DNA of 60,547 nt from Corynebacterium sp. p3-SID1145 (lineage in GTDB: Bacteria; Actinomycetota; Actinomycetes; Mycobacteriales; Mycobacteriaceae): contig JALXXC010000012.1 of assembly GCA_025144245.1 (NCBI GenBank), forward strand, positions 1 to 60,547. The letters are read 5' to 3'. The position numbers were made by a program, and so were the translations under genes. The notes below the pieces were generated by a model, which was not told where the DNA came from, searched no databases, and saw only the letters and a list, made by a program, of their open reading frames with translations. Of this stretch, positions 24,071 to 32,490 are shown piece after piece. Numbering within the stretch: position 1 is the first letter of the stretch; the number at the start of each line of letters is the position of its first letter.

Positions 24071-25213
24071 ATGACGCGCGTGCCGAACATGCTCGAACTT
24101 CTCCCCGTCGATCTCGCCGATCCCCTGGCGATCATGCCGGACTTGGAAGCCGCGATCGCCGGCCAGTGCGCGGTGCTTCCGGTGCCGAAGGCCGACAGGC
24201 ACCGTGCGGAAACGCTGCGCACGACGATGCGGGCCGGGCAGTCCATCGACGATTCCGTCGCGGTCGTTGTTGCCACCTCCGGTTCCACCGGCACGCCAAA
24301 GGGCGCGGAGCTCACCCCGTTGAACCTTGTGGCCAGCGCCGACGCCACGCACCAGTTCCTCGGTGGGCCGGGCCAGTGGCTGCTGGCGATGCCGGCGCAC
24401 CACATCGCGGGCCTGCAAGTGTTGGTGCGCAGCATGGTCGCCGGTGTCGAACCCGCCTTCGTCGACCTCACCAGAGGCTTCAGCACCGGTGAATTCGCGA
24501 CACGCGCCGACGAGCTCGCCGCCACAGACGAACGCATGTACACGGCCCTGACTCCGATGCAGCTCAACAAGGCAATGAGCACACTCGCCGGAATTGAAGC
24601 GCTTCGCCTTTTCAGCGCAGTGCTCGTCGGTGGCGGGCGTATCAACCCGAAAATGCTCGACTCCGCATCGAAACTCCGGATCAACGTAGTGACCACATAC
24701 GGCTCCTCCGAGACCTCCGGCGGCTGCGTCTACAACGGCACTCCCCTGGCTGGCGCGAAGGTGCGCGTGGTGGGCGACGAGGGCCGGATCCACCTCAGCG
24801 GCCCCATGGTCGCCCGGGGCTACCGCAATATTCCGGACCATCCCGCCTTCGCCGAAGAAGGGTGGTACGCCACCTCCGATGCTGGTGAGCTGGACAACGG
24901 TGTTTTACGCGTCACCGGCCGCCTCGACAACATCATCGAAACCGGTGGCCTGAAGCTCCAGCCGGAAGTCCTCGAAGAGTTCATGCTCTCTCTCGGTGGC
25001 ATCACCGCCGCCTGCGTGGTGGGCGTTCCCGACGAGCGCCTCGGCCAGCGGATCTGCGCCGCCTACTCCGGGTCCGCCGCCGTCAGCGACCTCATGGAAG
25101 CCTTCGACGACCTGCCCCGCTGGCAGATTCCGAAGGACGTGCGCCATGTCAGGGAGATGCCCGTCACCGGTCCCGGCAAGGTGGACCGAATCGCGGTGCG
25201 CGAGTTGTTCTGA
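24071..25213 (+). CDS. menE: o-Succinylbenzoate-CoA ligase MenE
   Basis: The ANL-superfamily enzyme (380 residues from the chosen ATG) activates o-succinylbenzoate with CoA. The P-loop ATSGSTGTPKGAELTP, the adenylate motif TTYGSSETSGG, the hinge GRLDNIIETGGLKL and the C-terminal catalytic Lys in GPGKVDRIAV are present. It is shorter than fatty-acyl ligases, as actinobacterial MenE proteins are. An ATG six codons later (24089) is an alternative start. It is divergent from the kinase. Confidence 0.95.
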   Translation: MTRVPNMLELLPVDLADPLAIMPDLEAAIAGQCAVLPVPKADRHRAETLRTTMRAGQSIDDSVAVVVATSGSTGTPKGAELTPLNLVASADATHQFLGGPGQWLLAMPAHHIAGLQVLVRSMVAGVEPAFVDLTRGFSTGEFATRADELAATDERMYTALTPMQLNKAMSTLAGIEALRLFSAVLVGGGRINPKMLDSASKLRINVVTTYGSSETSGGCVYNGTPLAGAKVRVVGDEGRIHLSGPMVARGYRNIPDHPAFAEEGWYATSDAGELDNGVLRVTGRLDNIIETGGLKLQPEVLEEFMLSLGGITAACVVGVPDERLGQRICAAYSGSAAVSDLMEAFDDLPRWQIPKDVRHVREMPVTGPGKVDRIAVRELF

Positions 25214-25275
25214 ACATCAAGTTGGCCCTGAGCATCACGTTGACCGCGCCACCGATTCGTTGGTGCTCACCCACA

Positions 25276-25377
25276 GGTGAATCTGTTTGTGTTCGGTGCC
25301 TTTCACGCCGATACCCAAAACTGCCCTACCAGTGCTTATAAAGCTTCAGGCATACGGAAAATGCAAACAGATTCACC
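25276..25377. repeat. MITE-like element with 14-bp terminal inverted repeats
   Basis: GGTGAATCTGTTTG (25276-25289) is matched by its exact reverse complement CAAACAGATTCACC (25364-25377), enclosing about 74 AT-richer bases. It lies between the convergent ends of menE and the glycosyltransferase gene. It could be a miniature mobile element, an insertion-sequence remnant or a long-loop terminator. No flanking target duplication is obvious. Confidence 0.6.
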
Positions 25378-25485
25378 GGTTGGTCCGAACCAAGTAATCC
25401 GGGCCCCGGTTTGTTGGCGGTCCGGGCGGTCGGTGGGCGGTCCGAGCGATCTGAGACCCCAGTCGGCGGGGCGGTTCGTCGAGCT

Positions 25486-26373
25486 CTACTCCACAGGAAC
25501 GGAAGCCTGGAGAGTCTCCACATCCTCTTGGGCGTAGGTCGCCGAGATCTGCACGTCGTTGCCGCCGCGCCAGTGGTTGTGGTGCACGAGCGCCTCGCGC
25601 TGGCTGGCCGGGATGACGGAGAACTCGCGCGGGTGCGGGTAGACCTGGCGCACGAGGTGGCCGGAGCGCAGCGCGCAGTGGTTGAGCCATACGTCGTCGG
25701 CGCGCGGGGCTTTGTCTTGGAAGCTGGTGCCCAGACCGGCGACGTAATCGACCATCGACGCCGGGTACGCCACACCAGACACTCCTGTGGCGAAGTGGCG
25801 TGGCGACGGTGCCGTTGAACGCGTCGCCTTCCACTCCTTGTAAGGGCGCATGCCGCCAGCGTCGAGGGTGATCGTGTGGGCCCGGTACGCGACCACGCAG
25901 TCGGGGTCCGCATCGGCGGAATTCACTAGTTTCTCGGCGAACCAGCGCGGGTACATCATGTCGTCGTCGACGGTGATGACGCGGGTGCCCGTCCCGGCGA
26001 ATTCCTGGAATGTGCCGTAGTACTTCGTGTGCGGTCCGTATTTGCCGTCGGAGCAGCGGATGGTCAGGCCGCGTTCCTGCAGGCGGTGCAGCCCCTTCGG
26101 CCATGTGCCGTGGTAGTCCTCCTCGTCGAGCCACAGGATCACCGGCAGGCGGCGGCTGCCGACGAGGAGGGAAGCGATGCAGTAGACGGAGGTGGACAGG
26201 CGCTTGCCGTGGGTGGTCAAGGAGATGACTGTGTTGTGGCCGCCGTCCTCACCGGCTTGGCCCAGTTCAGGAAACGACAGCCGCCGTGCGCGGGTAGCCA
26301 AAAGCAAGGCCGGCTGGCGGGCGAGCGTTCCGGCAGTATGCAACACCTGGCGGACGGCATAGTCGATCCACAT
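25486..26373 (-). CDS. Putative GT-A fold glycosyltransferase
   Basis: The 295-residue protein has a predicted nucleotide-sugar fold with the metal-binding acidic motif RVITVDDDMMYP (about residues 140-151). It also carries NTVISLTTHGKRL at the start of the catalytic domain and DDVWLNHCALRSG near the C-terminus. The short N-terminus contains no clear signal peptide. It faces menE convergently and menA divergently. Acceptor and donor are unknown; a cell-envelope glycan is plausible but not shown. Confidence 0.7.
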   Translation of the reverse strand: MWIDYAVRQVLHTAGTLARQPALLLATRARRLSFPELGQAGEDGGHNTVISLTTHGKRLSTSVYCIASLLVGSRRLPVILWLDEEDYHGTWPKGLHRLQERGLTIRCSDGKYGPHTKYYGTFQEFAGTGTRVITVDDDMMYPRWFAEKLVNSADADPDCVVAYRAHTITLDAGGMRPYKEWKATRSTAPSPRHFATGVSGVAYPASMVDYVAGLGTSFQDKAPRADDVWLNHCALRSGHLVRQVYPHPREFSVIPASQREALVHHNHWRGGNDVQISATYAQEDVETLQASVPVE

Positions 26374-26431
26374 GAAGCGTTACTTTAGTCGAGCTTCACG
26401 TTTTCGAAGCTTTGAGTGCATCATGGTGTGT

Positions 26432-27475
26432 ATGAGCGCGAGTGACGAATCCACCCCGACCCCCGGAGAATCCAGCGACAACGACGGCGTGAACAGCGCC
26501 GACACCCGCGCGGAAACTGCTCCCGGCGGGGCTACCGCGAAGGACTGGTGGGAGGCCGCCCGCCCCCACACATGGTTCAATGCCGCTGCCCCGGTGATCG
26601 TGGGCACGGGTGCGGCCGCCTTCGAATTCTGGTGCAGTATCCCGCTGGCTGTCCTCGCGTTGATCGTGGCCATGGGCATGATCATCGGCGTCAACTACGC
26701 CAATGACTATTCCGACGGTATCCGCGGCACCGACGACGAGCGCACCGGTCCGACCCGTCTGACGGCCTCCGGTCTGGCCCGCCCGGAGCAGGTGAAGCTG
26801 GCGGCGTTCCTCTCCTTCGGGGTCGCCGCCTTGGCCGGGTTGCTGCTGGCCGCGGTGAGTGCACCGTGGCTGATCCTTGTGGGTGCGGCGTGCATTCTCG
26901 CCGCGTGGTTCTACACGGGCGGGAAGAACCCGTACGGCTACCGGGGTTTCGGGGAGTTGTCCGTTTTCGTGTTCTTCGGTCTCGTCGCTGTCTTGGGCAC
27001 CCAGTACACACAGGCAGGCACTATTTCGTGGGTGGGCCTCGGCTGCGCTGTATCGGTTGGCGCGATCTCCGCGGCGATCAATCTAGCGAACAATATCCGC
27101 GATATTCCCACCGATGCCGAGGCCGGTAAACGCACGCTCGCCGTGATGCTTGGCGACGAACGCGCCCGCCGCCTCTTCACCGTGCTCACCCTCACGCCGT
27201 TCGTGATCACGGTGTTCATCGGTGCCGCCTACGCACCCACGCTGTTGGCGCTCGCCGCGTTGCCGCTGGCGCTCAGCTCGGTGCTGAAGGTGCGGCGCGG
27301 CGCGGCTGGCGCCGATCTCATTCCCGTGCTGGGCTCCAACGGCCGGGCATTGCTGATCTGGGCTGTCATCATGGCCGGGGCCCTGATCGCGGGTTCACCG
27401 TTCCTCACTCTGGGCGATGCGGTGCCGTACAGCGATTTCGGCTGGACCATGTACGTCCCCGACGCGATGATGTAG
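26432..27475 (+). CDS. menA: 1,4-Dihydroxy-2-naphthoate polyprenyltransferase MenA
   Basis: The integral membrane prenyltransferase (347 residues) attaches the polyprenyl chain to dihydroxynaphthoate. The two Asp-rich motifs are NYANDYSDGIRGTDDER (first, Mg-diphosphate binding) and NNIRDIPTDAEAGKRT (second). About nine membrane segments follow a disordered Ser/Asp/Pro N-terminus of 40 residues. The ATG before SASDEST is chosen; one three codons upstream is possible. An AEC transporter gene follows after 10 bases. Confidence 0.96.
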   Translation: MSASDESTPTPGESSDNDGVNSADTRAETAPGGATAKDWWEAARPHTWFNAAAPVIVGTGAAAFEFWCSIPLAVLALIVAMGMIIGVNYANDYSDGIRGTDDERTGPTRLTASGLARPEQVKLAAFLSFGVAALAGLLLAAVSAPWLILVGAACILAAWFYTGGKNPYGYRGFGELSVFVFFGLVAVLGTQYTQAGTISWVGLGCAVSVGAISAAINLANNIRDIPTDAEAGKRTLAVMLGDERARRLFTVLTLTPFVITVFIGAAYAPTLLALAALPLALSSVLKVRRGAAGADLIPVLGSNGRALLIWAVIMAGALIAGSPFLTLGDAVPYSDFGWTMYVPDAMM

Positions 27476-27485
27476 AGCTAGTCCT

Positions 27486-28427
27486 GTGCTTGATGTCCTG
27501 ACCGGCTTCGCCATCATCTTCGTCGTCATCGGCGCGGGCTATGTGCTCGCCCACCGCGGTGTGATCGGTGAAGGCGAGCAACGCCTGATGTTCAACCGCG
27601 TCGCCTATTGGGTGGCGTCGCCGTCCCTGCTGTTCACCACGGTGGCGGAGTCCGACACGTCGACATTCCTCTCCCCCGTCGTCGGCGTGGTCTTTGCAGC
27701 CACTGCGGTGACGATGGCGGTGTTCTGGATCATCTCCGCGGTGTTCTTCAGAGCGGATGTGCCGACGCGGATGGCGGGGGCGGCGTCGGCAAGCTATTTC
27801 AACTCGGTGAATATCGGCCTTCCGATCGCGGTATACGTCATCGGCGACGCGACGTATGTGGCGCCGGTGCTGCTGATGCAGATGGTGATCGTCTCCCCCA
27901 TCGTCATCGGCGGCTTGGACGTCAACCCGGATTCCCGCGAATCACGCGCCCAGAACGCGCTCAAGGCGGTGAAATCGGGACTGACGGCACCGGTGGTCGT
28001 CGCCCCGCTGATCGGCCTGGTCATCTCCGCGGCGGGATGGACGGTGCCTGCCCCGGTGATGGAGCCGCTGGAGATCCTCGGCGGGGCATCCATCCCGATG
28101 ATCCTCATGAGCTTCGGCGCCAGTCTGCGCGGCGGCGGGGTGCTCGCCGAAGGGCCCGACCGTCCCGCGACGATCACGGCATCCGCACTGAAGCTGACCT
28201 TCATGCCCGCTGCAGCGTGGGTGCTGGGGCTGCTCGCGGGGCTCGACGGTACGGCTCTCTACGCGGCGGTGATCCTGTCGGCTCTGCCCACGGCGCAGAA
28301 CGTGTACAACTACACGGCGAACTACCGCGCGGGCGAGACGGTGGCCCGCGACACCGTCTTCATCACCACGTTCGCGTCCCTGCCCGCGATGATCGCCATC
28401 GCGCTCCTGTTCGGCAAAGGGTTCTAG
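27486..28427 (+). CDS. AEC family (auxin efflux carrier-like) transporter
   Basis: The 313-residue protein has about ten membrane segments, begins LDVLTGFAIIFVVIGAGYVLA and contains the AEC family core SYFNSVNIGLPIAVYVIGD and LSALPTAQNVYNYTANY. The start is GTG. It lies 10 bases after menA and may share its transcript. In bacteria such carriers export or exchange small organic acids; the substrate here is unknown. Confidence 0.88.
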   Translation: MLDVLTGFAIIFVVIGAGYVLAHRGVIGEGEQRLMFNRVAYWVASPSLLFTTVAESDTSTFLSPVVGVVFAATAVTMAVFWIISAVFFRADVPTRMAGAASASYFNSVNIGLPIAVYVIGDATYVAPVLLMQMVIVSPIVIGGLDVNPDSRESRAQNALKAVKSGLTAPVVVAPLIGLVISAAGWTVPAPVMEPLEILGGASIPMILMSFGASLRGGGVLAEGPDRPATITASALKLTFMPAAAWVLGLLAGLDGTALYAAVILSALPTAQNVYNYTANYRAGETVARDTVFITTFASLPAMIAIALLFGKGF

Positions 28428-28430
28428 GGC

Positions 28431-28790
28431 TCACCGGTCAGCGAGCTCGTCGTTGACCCACTGCTTCCGGGCCCGGCGCTGCTCGTTCCACGTCGCCATG
28501 GCCTCCGTGGCGGCCACACGCTGCTTGGAGAAGATCAGCATGGACAGAGGGAACGCCACGATCAAGGCCAGGAGGGCGGACATGACGAGGGGGACGGGGG
28601 CGCCGATAAGCACGGCGATTGCTTGAATCACAACTGTGAGAACGATAAAGAGGCCAAGGCGCAGCCCGCCGTATACCAGCGCGGCGCGGTTGGCCCGCTT
28701 GCGCGCGCCCGCGTCCAGTGCGGGGGCGCTGTTGTCTCCCGGCGTCCGGCCGGGCTCACGGCTTGTCTGGGGTGCTGCTGGGTCCGTCAC
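28431..28790 (-). CDS. DUF4229-like two-TM membrane protein
   Basis: The protein (119 residues from a GTG start) has a disordered N-terminus, two membrane segments (GLRLGLFIVLTVVIQAIAVLIG and LVMSALLALIVAFPLSMLIF, in part) and a basic Trp-containing tail. This fits the DUF4229 pattern common in corynebacteria near menA. The frame is open 29 codons further, but the upstream part looks non-coding and would run almost into the divergent gene. Function unknown. Confidence 0.65.
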   Translation of the reverse strand: MTDPAAPQTSREPGRTPGDNSAPALDAGARKRANRAALVYGGLRLGLFIVLTVVIQAIAVLIGAPVPLVMSALLALIVAFPLSMLIFSKQRVAATEAMATWNEQRRARKQWVNDELADR

Positions 28791-28845
28791 GGTTGTAGAG
28801 CGTACCCGGCTCAAAGGGCCGCAGGCGAACCAGTATCGTGAAGGT

Positions 28846-29172
28846 ATGGGACGCCTTATCCTTCTTGTTCTCATCATCGTCGCAGTGTGGTTGCTGTGGC
28901 GCGCGTTCGGGCCGGGAAGCAGCGAGCGCTACGGCTCACTCCGCCCCGCCAAGAGCCAGCAGCAGACCCCGGTGATCAAGGGACCGGACGATGACGAGGA
29001 ATTCCTCTGGAATATCGAGAAAAACCGCTTCAAGGAGCGACGCGCGAAGGAAGAGGCCGAACGCAAAGCGCGCGAGGAGGAAGAGCGCCGTTTGCGGCGC
29101 GAGCGCGGAAACCGGCCCGGTAACGGCGACGGCAGTGCCGGACCGGACGCACCAGGTACCCCCAGCACCTAG
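28846..29172 (+). CDS. Small membrane-anchored coiled-coil protein
   Basis: The 108-residue protein has an N-terminal hydrophobic segment (LILLVLIIVAVWLLWRAF). After it come a charged EEFLWNIEKNRFKERR region, a Glu/Arg/Lys-rich predicted coiled coil (about residues 60-90) and a Gly/Pro tail. A GGAGG-like site is not obvious, but GAAGG precedes the ATG. I do not recognise the family. Divergent from the DUF4229-like gene. Confidence 0.65.
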   Translation: MGRLILLVLIIVAVWLLWRAFGPGSSERYGSLRPAKSQQQTPVIKGPDDDEEFLWNIEKNRFKERRAKEEAERKAREEEERRLRRERGNRPGNGDGSAGPDAPGTPST

Positions 29173-29217
29173 AAACACCGGGCACCTACCCCCGTAGCCC
29201 CCGCTGAGGCCGAGGGG

Positions 29218-29478
29218 TCAGTCTTGCGTGTCGAGGGTTTCCACCCACTCAATGCTCAGGCCGAGCGCCTCAGCGACAGCCGCGACTTTCTCCCAGCGCA
29301 CACCGGCACCGCCGTGCTCGATGGTGTGCAGGGTGGAGCGGGACACACCGGCCGTGGCGGCGACTTCCTGCTGGAGGCGGCCCGCCTCGCGGCGGCGCTG
29401 CGCTAGGGCCTCGCCGAGCTTGATCAGGACGGGGATGTCGCTTGCCGGTTTGCCGAGCTTTTTCCGGGGTGAAGGCAC
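29218..29478 (-). CDS. XRE-family helix-turn-helix regulator
   Basis: The 86-residue protein is almost entirely a Cro/CI-type helix-turn-helix: LGEALAQRRREAGRLQQEVAA, then GVSRSTLHTIEHG. There is no second domain or adjacent HipA or toxin partner. An 18-bp perfect palindrome lies 47 bases upstream, a likely autoregulatory site. It is convergent with the coiled-coil gene and follows ccsB in the same direction. Confidence 0.85.
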   Translation of the reverse strand: MPSPRKKLGKPASDIPVLIKLGEALAQRRREAGRLQQEVAATAGVSRSTLHTIEHGGAGVRWEKVAAVAEALGLSIEWVETLDTQD

Positions 29479-29524
29479 CGCACAGACTCCTTCTTATTGA
29501 ACGTGAGTGTCAATAATTGTTACT

Positions 29525-29542
29525 ACAACACACGTGTGTTGT
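29525..29542. promoter_or_regulatory. 18-bp palindrome, candidate XRE operator
   Basis: ACAACACACGTGTGTTGT is a perfect palindrome upstream of the XRE gene. Nearby are TATTGA (29495-29500) and TCAATA (29510-29515), a 6-bp inverted pair with 9-base spacing, and the near-direct repeats TATTGAACGTG and TATTGAAAGTG (29495 and 29562). Confidence 0.6.
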
Positions 29543-29578
29543 TCAACCCCGTCAATGCACTATTGAAAGTGCTGGGAA

Positions 29579-30619
29579 TTAGTTCAGGCCGGCGTAGGAG
29601 TGCAGACCGGAGGCCACCAGGTTAATGAAGAACAGGTTGAACGCACCGGTGGCGAAGGCAGCCACGTTGATCCACGCGGCCAACGCGTTGCGCCAACCCG
29701 CCGTCGCGCGGGCGTGCAGGTAGGCGGCGTAGAGGATCCAAGTGATCAGGGCGACGGTCTCCTTCGGGTCCCAGCCCCAGGGGCGGCCCCAGGCCACCTC
29801 GCCCCAGATCGCGCCGAGCATGATGCCGATGCCGAAGACCGGCAGGGTGATAATCGCGGTCTTGTAGGCGTAGGAATCGAGCTTCTTCGCGGTCGGCAGC
29901 GGCTTGGCGATGGCACCGAAGAAGCCCTTCTCCTGACCGCGCGGATGGCGCAGGCGCAGCAGGTACAGCAGGGAGAACATACCGGAGATCAGGCCTAGGG
30001 ACGCGCCGATGGACACGGTGGAGACGTGGAATGGGTACCAGAAGGAACGCAGCGCCGGCACGAGCGGGGCGGCTTCCGCGTACAGCACGGTCGCGTCAAG
30101 GAAGATCAGCACGATCACCGGGGCGAGCAGCCACGGCCACATCGTGTGCCAGCGCTTGGTCTGGATGATCACGGCGGCCACCACCATCGCGATGGCGGTG
30201 GTGGTGAGCACGAACTCATACATGTTGCCGTACGGGAAACGGCTGACGGCCATACCGCGGGTGACCGTGGCCACCACGTGGAACGCGATCGCGACCCAGA
30301 TCAGGCCCTGCGCGGCACCCGCCATTTTGCGGGAGCGTTCGCGGGCGGCGTCGAGCTCAGCGGTGTCGACGCCAGGCTTGTCGACGCCAGGCTTGTCGAC
30401 GCCAGGCTTATCGACATCCGGCACCGCCTCCGGCCCACCGTCGCCCACGGCGACGAGCTCGCGGTCTTTGGCCGCCGCCTTCTGTTCGCGGCGCAAGTCG
30501 ATCACGGCCTGCGTGCGCATGTAGTGGACGCAGGAGAGAACCAGCGCCACGATGTAGACCGCGAAGGCGGTGCGCAGAGACAGGTCCGACACTTGGGCCA
30601 GGGAGGTATTGACATCCAT
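29579..30619 (-). CDS. ccsB: Cytochrome c biogenesis protein CcsB (CcsA/ResC type)
   Basis: The 346-residue haem-handling membrane protein of System II cytochrome c maturation carries the tryptophan-rich haem motif WGRPWGWDPKETVALITW. Conserved His residues flank it, and there are about eight membrane segments. A cytoplasmic loop (about residues 72-88) has three tandem copies of Asp-Lys-Pro-Gly-Val from a 15-bp DNA repeat (30361-30420). It follows resB and ends the cytochrome c operon. Some annotators use the names ccsA or ccsB. Confidence 0.94.
   Translation of the reverse strand: MDVNTSLAQVSDLSLRTAFAVYIVALVLSCVHYMRTQAVIDLRREQKAAAKDRELVAVGDGGPEAVPDVDKPGVDKPGVDKPGVDTAELDAARERSRKMAGAAQGLIWVAIAFHVVATVTRGMAVSRFPYGNMYEFVLTTTAIAMVVAAVIIQTKRWHTMWPWLLAPVIVLIFLDATVLYAEAAPLVPALRSFWYPFHVSTVSIGASLGLISGMFSLLYLLRLRHPRGQEKGFFGAIAKPLPTAKKLDSYAYKTAIITLPVFGIGIMLGAIWGEVAWGRPWGWDPKETVALITWILYAAYLHARATAGWRNALAAWINVAAFATGAFNLFFINLVASGLHSYAGLN
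30361..30420 (+). repeat. 15-bp tandem repeat in ccsB containing variants of the 11-mer
   Basis: Units of the form GTCGACGCCAGGCTT repeat about 3.5 times. GCTTGTCGACG occurs twice (30377-30387, 30392-30402) and GCTTATCGACA once (30407-30417), each one mismatch from the genome-repeated GCTTATCGACG. Confidence 0.8.
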
Positions 30620-30726
30620 GGAGGTTACGCTACTCCACGTCGCCTACACGACCAAGGACTTCGCTGGTCAGCAAGCTCTAACGGGGGTGAAAGCCCAGCT
30701 CATCCGCTAAGGGCGGGAGGTTGCGG

Positions 30727-32457
30727 CTAGTGCCATTCCTCTTCGTCGTCATCGTCTTCTTCGTAGTTGTCCCCTCCGGCATCGGTGCCGGCCCCTTCGG
30801 CACCGGAATCCGCGCTGGAGCCGGAACGGCCGTGGAGGATTTCGTCGACCACGTCGTCGAATTCGCTGCCCCACCCGGCACGGTCGGTGCGGGCCAGGCC
30901 GGCGATCTCCAGGGTCGTCCCGCCGGTCTCGGTGTTCGGTGTGAAGCGGACCCAGATGCGGCGGCGCTTGATCAGTAGTGATCCGACGAGGGAACCGAGC
31001 ATGGCCACGGTGGCCACCAGGGCCCAGAGCTGCGTCGGGTCGCGGGAGATCTGGTAGTTGGCGTACTCGGCGGCACCGTCGAAACGCACCTTGACCACCT
31101 CGTCCTGACCGTCAGGACCCTTCACCCCGGTAGGCACTTCCACTTCTTCCCCGGCGGCCAAGTGCACGCGGTCGGCGCGCTCCAGCTGGCCGTTAGCGAT
31201 GAGTGTCTGGTCGAGCGCGAAGAAATTCTGCGGGCGGCCCGTGTCAAGACCCGCGTCGCCGACATAAACGTCGAGGGAGACCGCCGGGTCATTCATCGAC
31301 GGGAACGCCGACTGCAGCATGTCGCCGTTCGGGCCAGTCCACTGCGCTGTCGGGGCGAAGACACCCTCGAGGGCCAGCTGGTGCTTGCGGCGCTCCCCCA
31401 GATCCGGGTACATGCCCGCCGGCGGGTCGAAGCGCATCACGCCGTTGGACAGGAAGAAGGTCAGGTCCGTCGGGCGGTACTGCACCATCTGGGTGCGGGT
31501 CTCCCCGTTCGGCCACGTGACGGTGATCTGCGGCGCGAAGCCGTGGCCTTGCAGGTAGACACGGTCGCCGCCGATACGCAGCGGGTGGTTGACCCGCAGC
31601 GTGTACTCGTCCCAGCTGGCCGGGTCGGAGGTCATTTTCTTCTCGTCCGCGTAGGCGACCTTTGAGGAGAAGGAGTCCGCTTGGCCGTTCTGCAGGTAGT
31701 TGGCGGTGAAGTTCTCGGAGATGAAGCAGAAGGGGGTGAGCCCGGTGCCGTCGAAAAGCGGGCCGGCGCGGAAGGTGTCGAAGTTGGCGGGCGAGGTGTT
31801 GCAGAATTCGCGCGACTGCTCGACCGGCACGGCATATTCCGACTCCGAGTTGGTGACCACGATGACCTGGCCTTCGTAGAAGACCATGCGGCCGTAGGCG
31901 AAGATCGCGATGAGGGCCACAATGGAGATGTGGAACAGCAGGTTCGCCAGCTCGCGTGCGTAGCCGCGCTCAGCGGAGATCGACAGCACCCCGGCGCGGT
32001 CCTCTTCCGGCTCGTAGTGGGCAACACGCCATTTGCGCAGGGTGCGCTCGGTGCGGGCGGTTGCTTCCTCCACGCTCATCCCCGTGGTCGCGGAGGCGTG
32101 GTGCGGCATGCGGTGCAGATACTTCGGCGCACGCGTCGGCTTGGCGTTGTAGGCCTTGTAGTGGTCGACGGAGCGCGGAATGATGCAGCCGACAAGGGAG
32201 ATGACCAGCAAGGTCAGCAGGGCGACGAAGACGGGGGACGAGAAGACGTCGAAAAGCATGAGCTTGTCGTAGATCTTGCCCATGACCGGGTTGGCGTCGA
32301 GGTATTCGTTGACCTGGCTCTCACTGATTTCGCGTTGCGGGAGCAGGGCTCCCGGAACAGCGATGAGGGCGAGCAGGAACAACAGCATCAGCGCGGTGCG
32401 CATGCTGGTCAGCCAGTGCCAGAGCTTCTTCGCCCACGTCGTCGCGGTGTTAAGCAT
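30727..32457 (-). CDS. resB: Cytochrome c biogenesis protein ResB
   Basis: The 576-residue partner of CcsB has three N-terminal membrane segments, starting with WHWLTSMRTALMLLFLLALI. It then has a large extracytoplasmic region (about residues 200-480), a fourth membrane segment (LWALVATVAMLGSLVGSLL), and a cytoplasmic tail ending in a poly-Asp/Glu stretch. With CcsB it moves haem across the membrane and joins it to apocytochrome c. It is followed by ccsB and preceded by ccdA in the same direction. Confidence 0.94.
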   Translation of the reverse strand: MLNTATTWAKKLWHWLTSMRTALMLLFLLALIAVPGALLPQREISESQVNEYLDANPVMGKIYDKLMLFDVFSSPVFVALLTLLVISLVGCIIPRSVDHYKAYNAKPTRAPKYLHRMPHHASATTGMSVEEATARTERTLRKWRVAHYEPEEDRAGVLSISAERGYARELANLLFHISIVALIAIFAYGRMVFYEGQVIVVTNSESEYAVPVEQSREFCNTSPANFDTFRAGPLFDGTGLTPFCFISENFTANYLQNGQADSFSSKVAYADEKKMTSDPASWDEYTLRVNHPLRIGGDRVYLQGHGFAPQITVTWPNGETRTQMVQYRPTDLTFFLSNGVMRFDPPAGMYPDLGERRKHQLALEGVFAPTAQWTGPNGDMLQSAFPSMNDPAVSLDVYVGDAGLDTGRPQNFFALDQTLIANGQLERADRVHLAAGEEVEVPTGVKGPDGQDEVVKVRFDGAAEYANYQISRDPTQLWALVATVAMLGSLVGSLLIKRRRIWVRFTPNTETGGTTLEIAGLARTDRAGWGSEFDDVVDEILHGRSGSSADSGAEGAGTDAGGDNYEEDDDDEEEWH

Positions 32458-32490
32458 GTCGTTTCCGAATCATTTTCGCGTCCGTTACAA

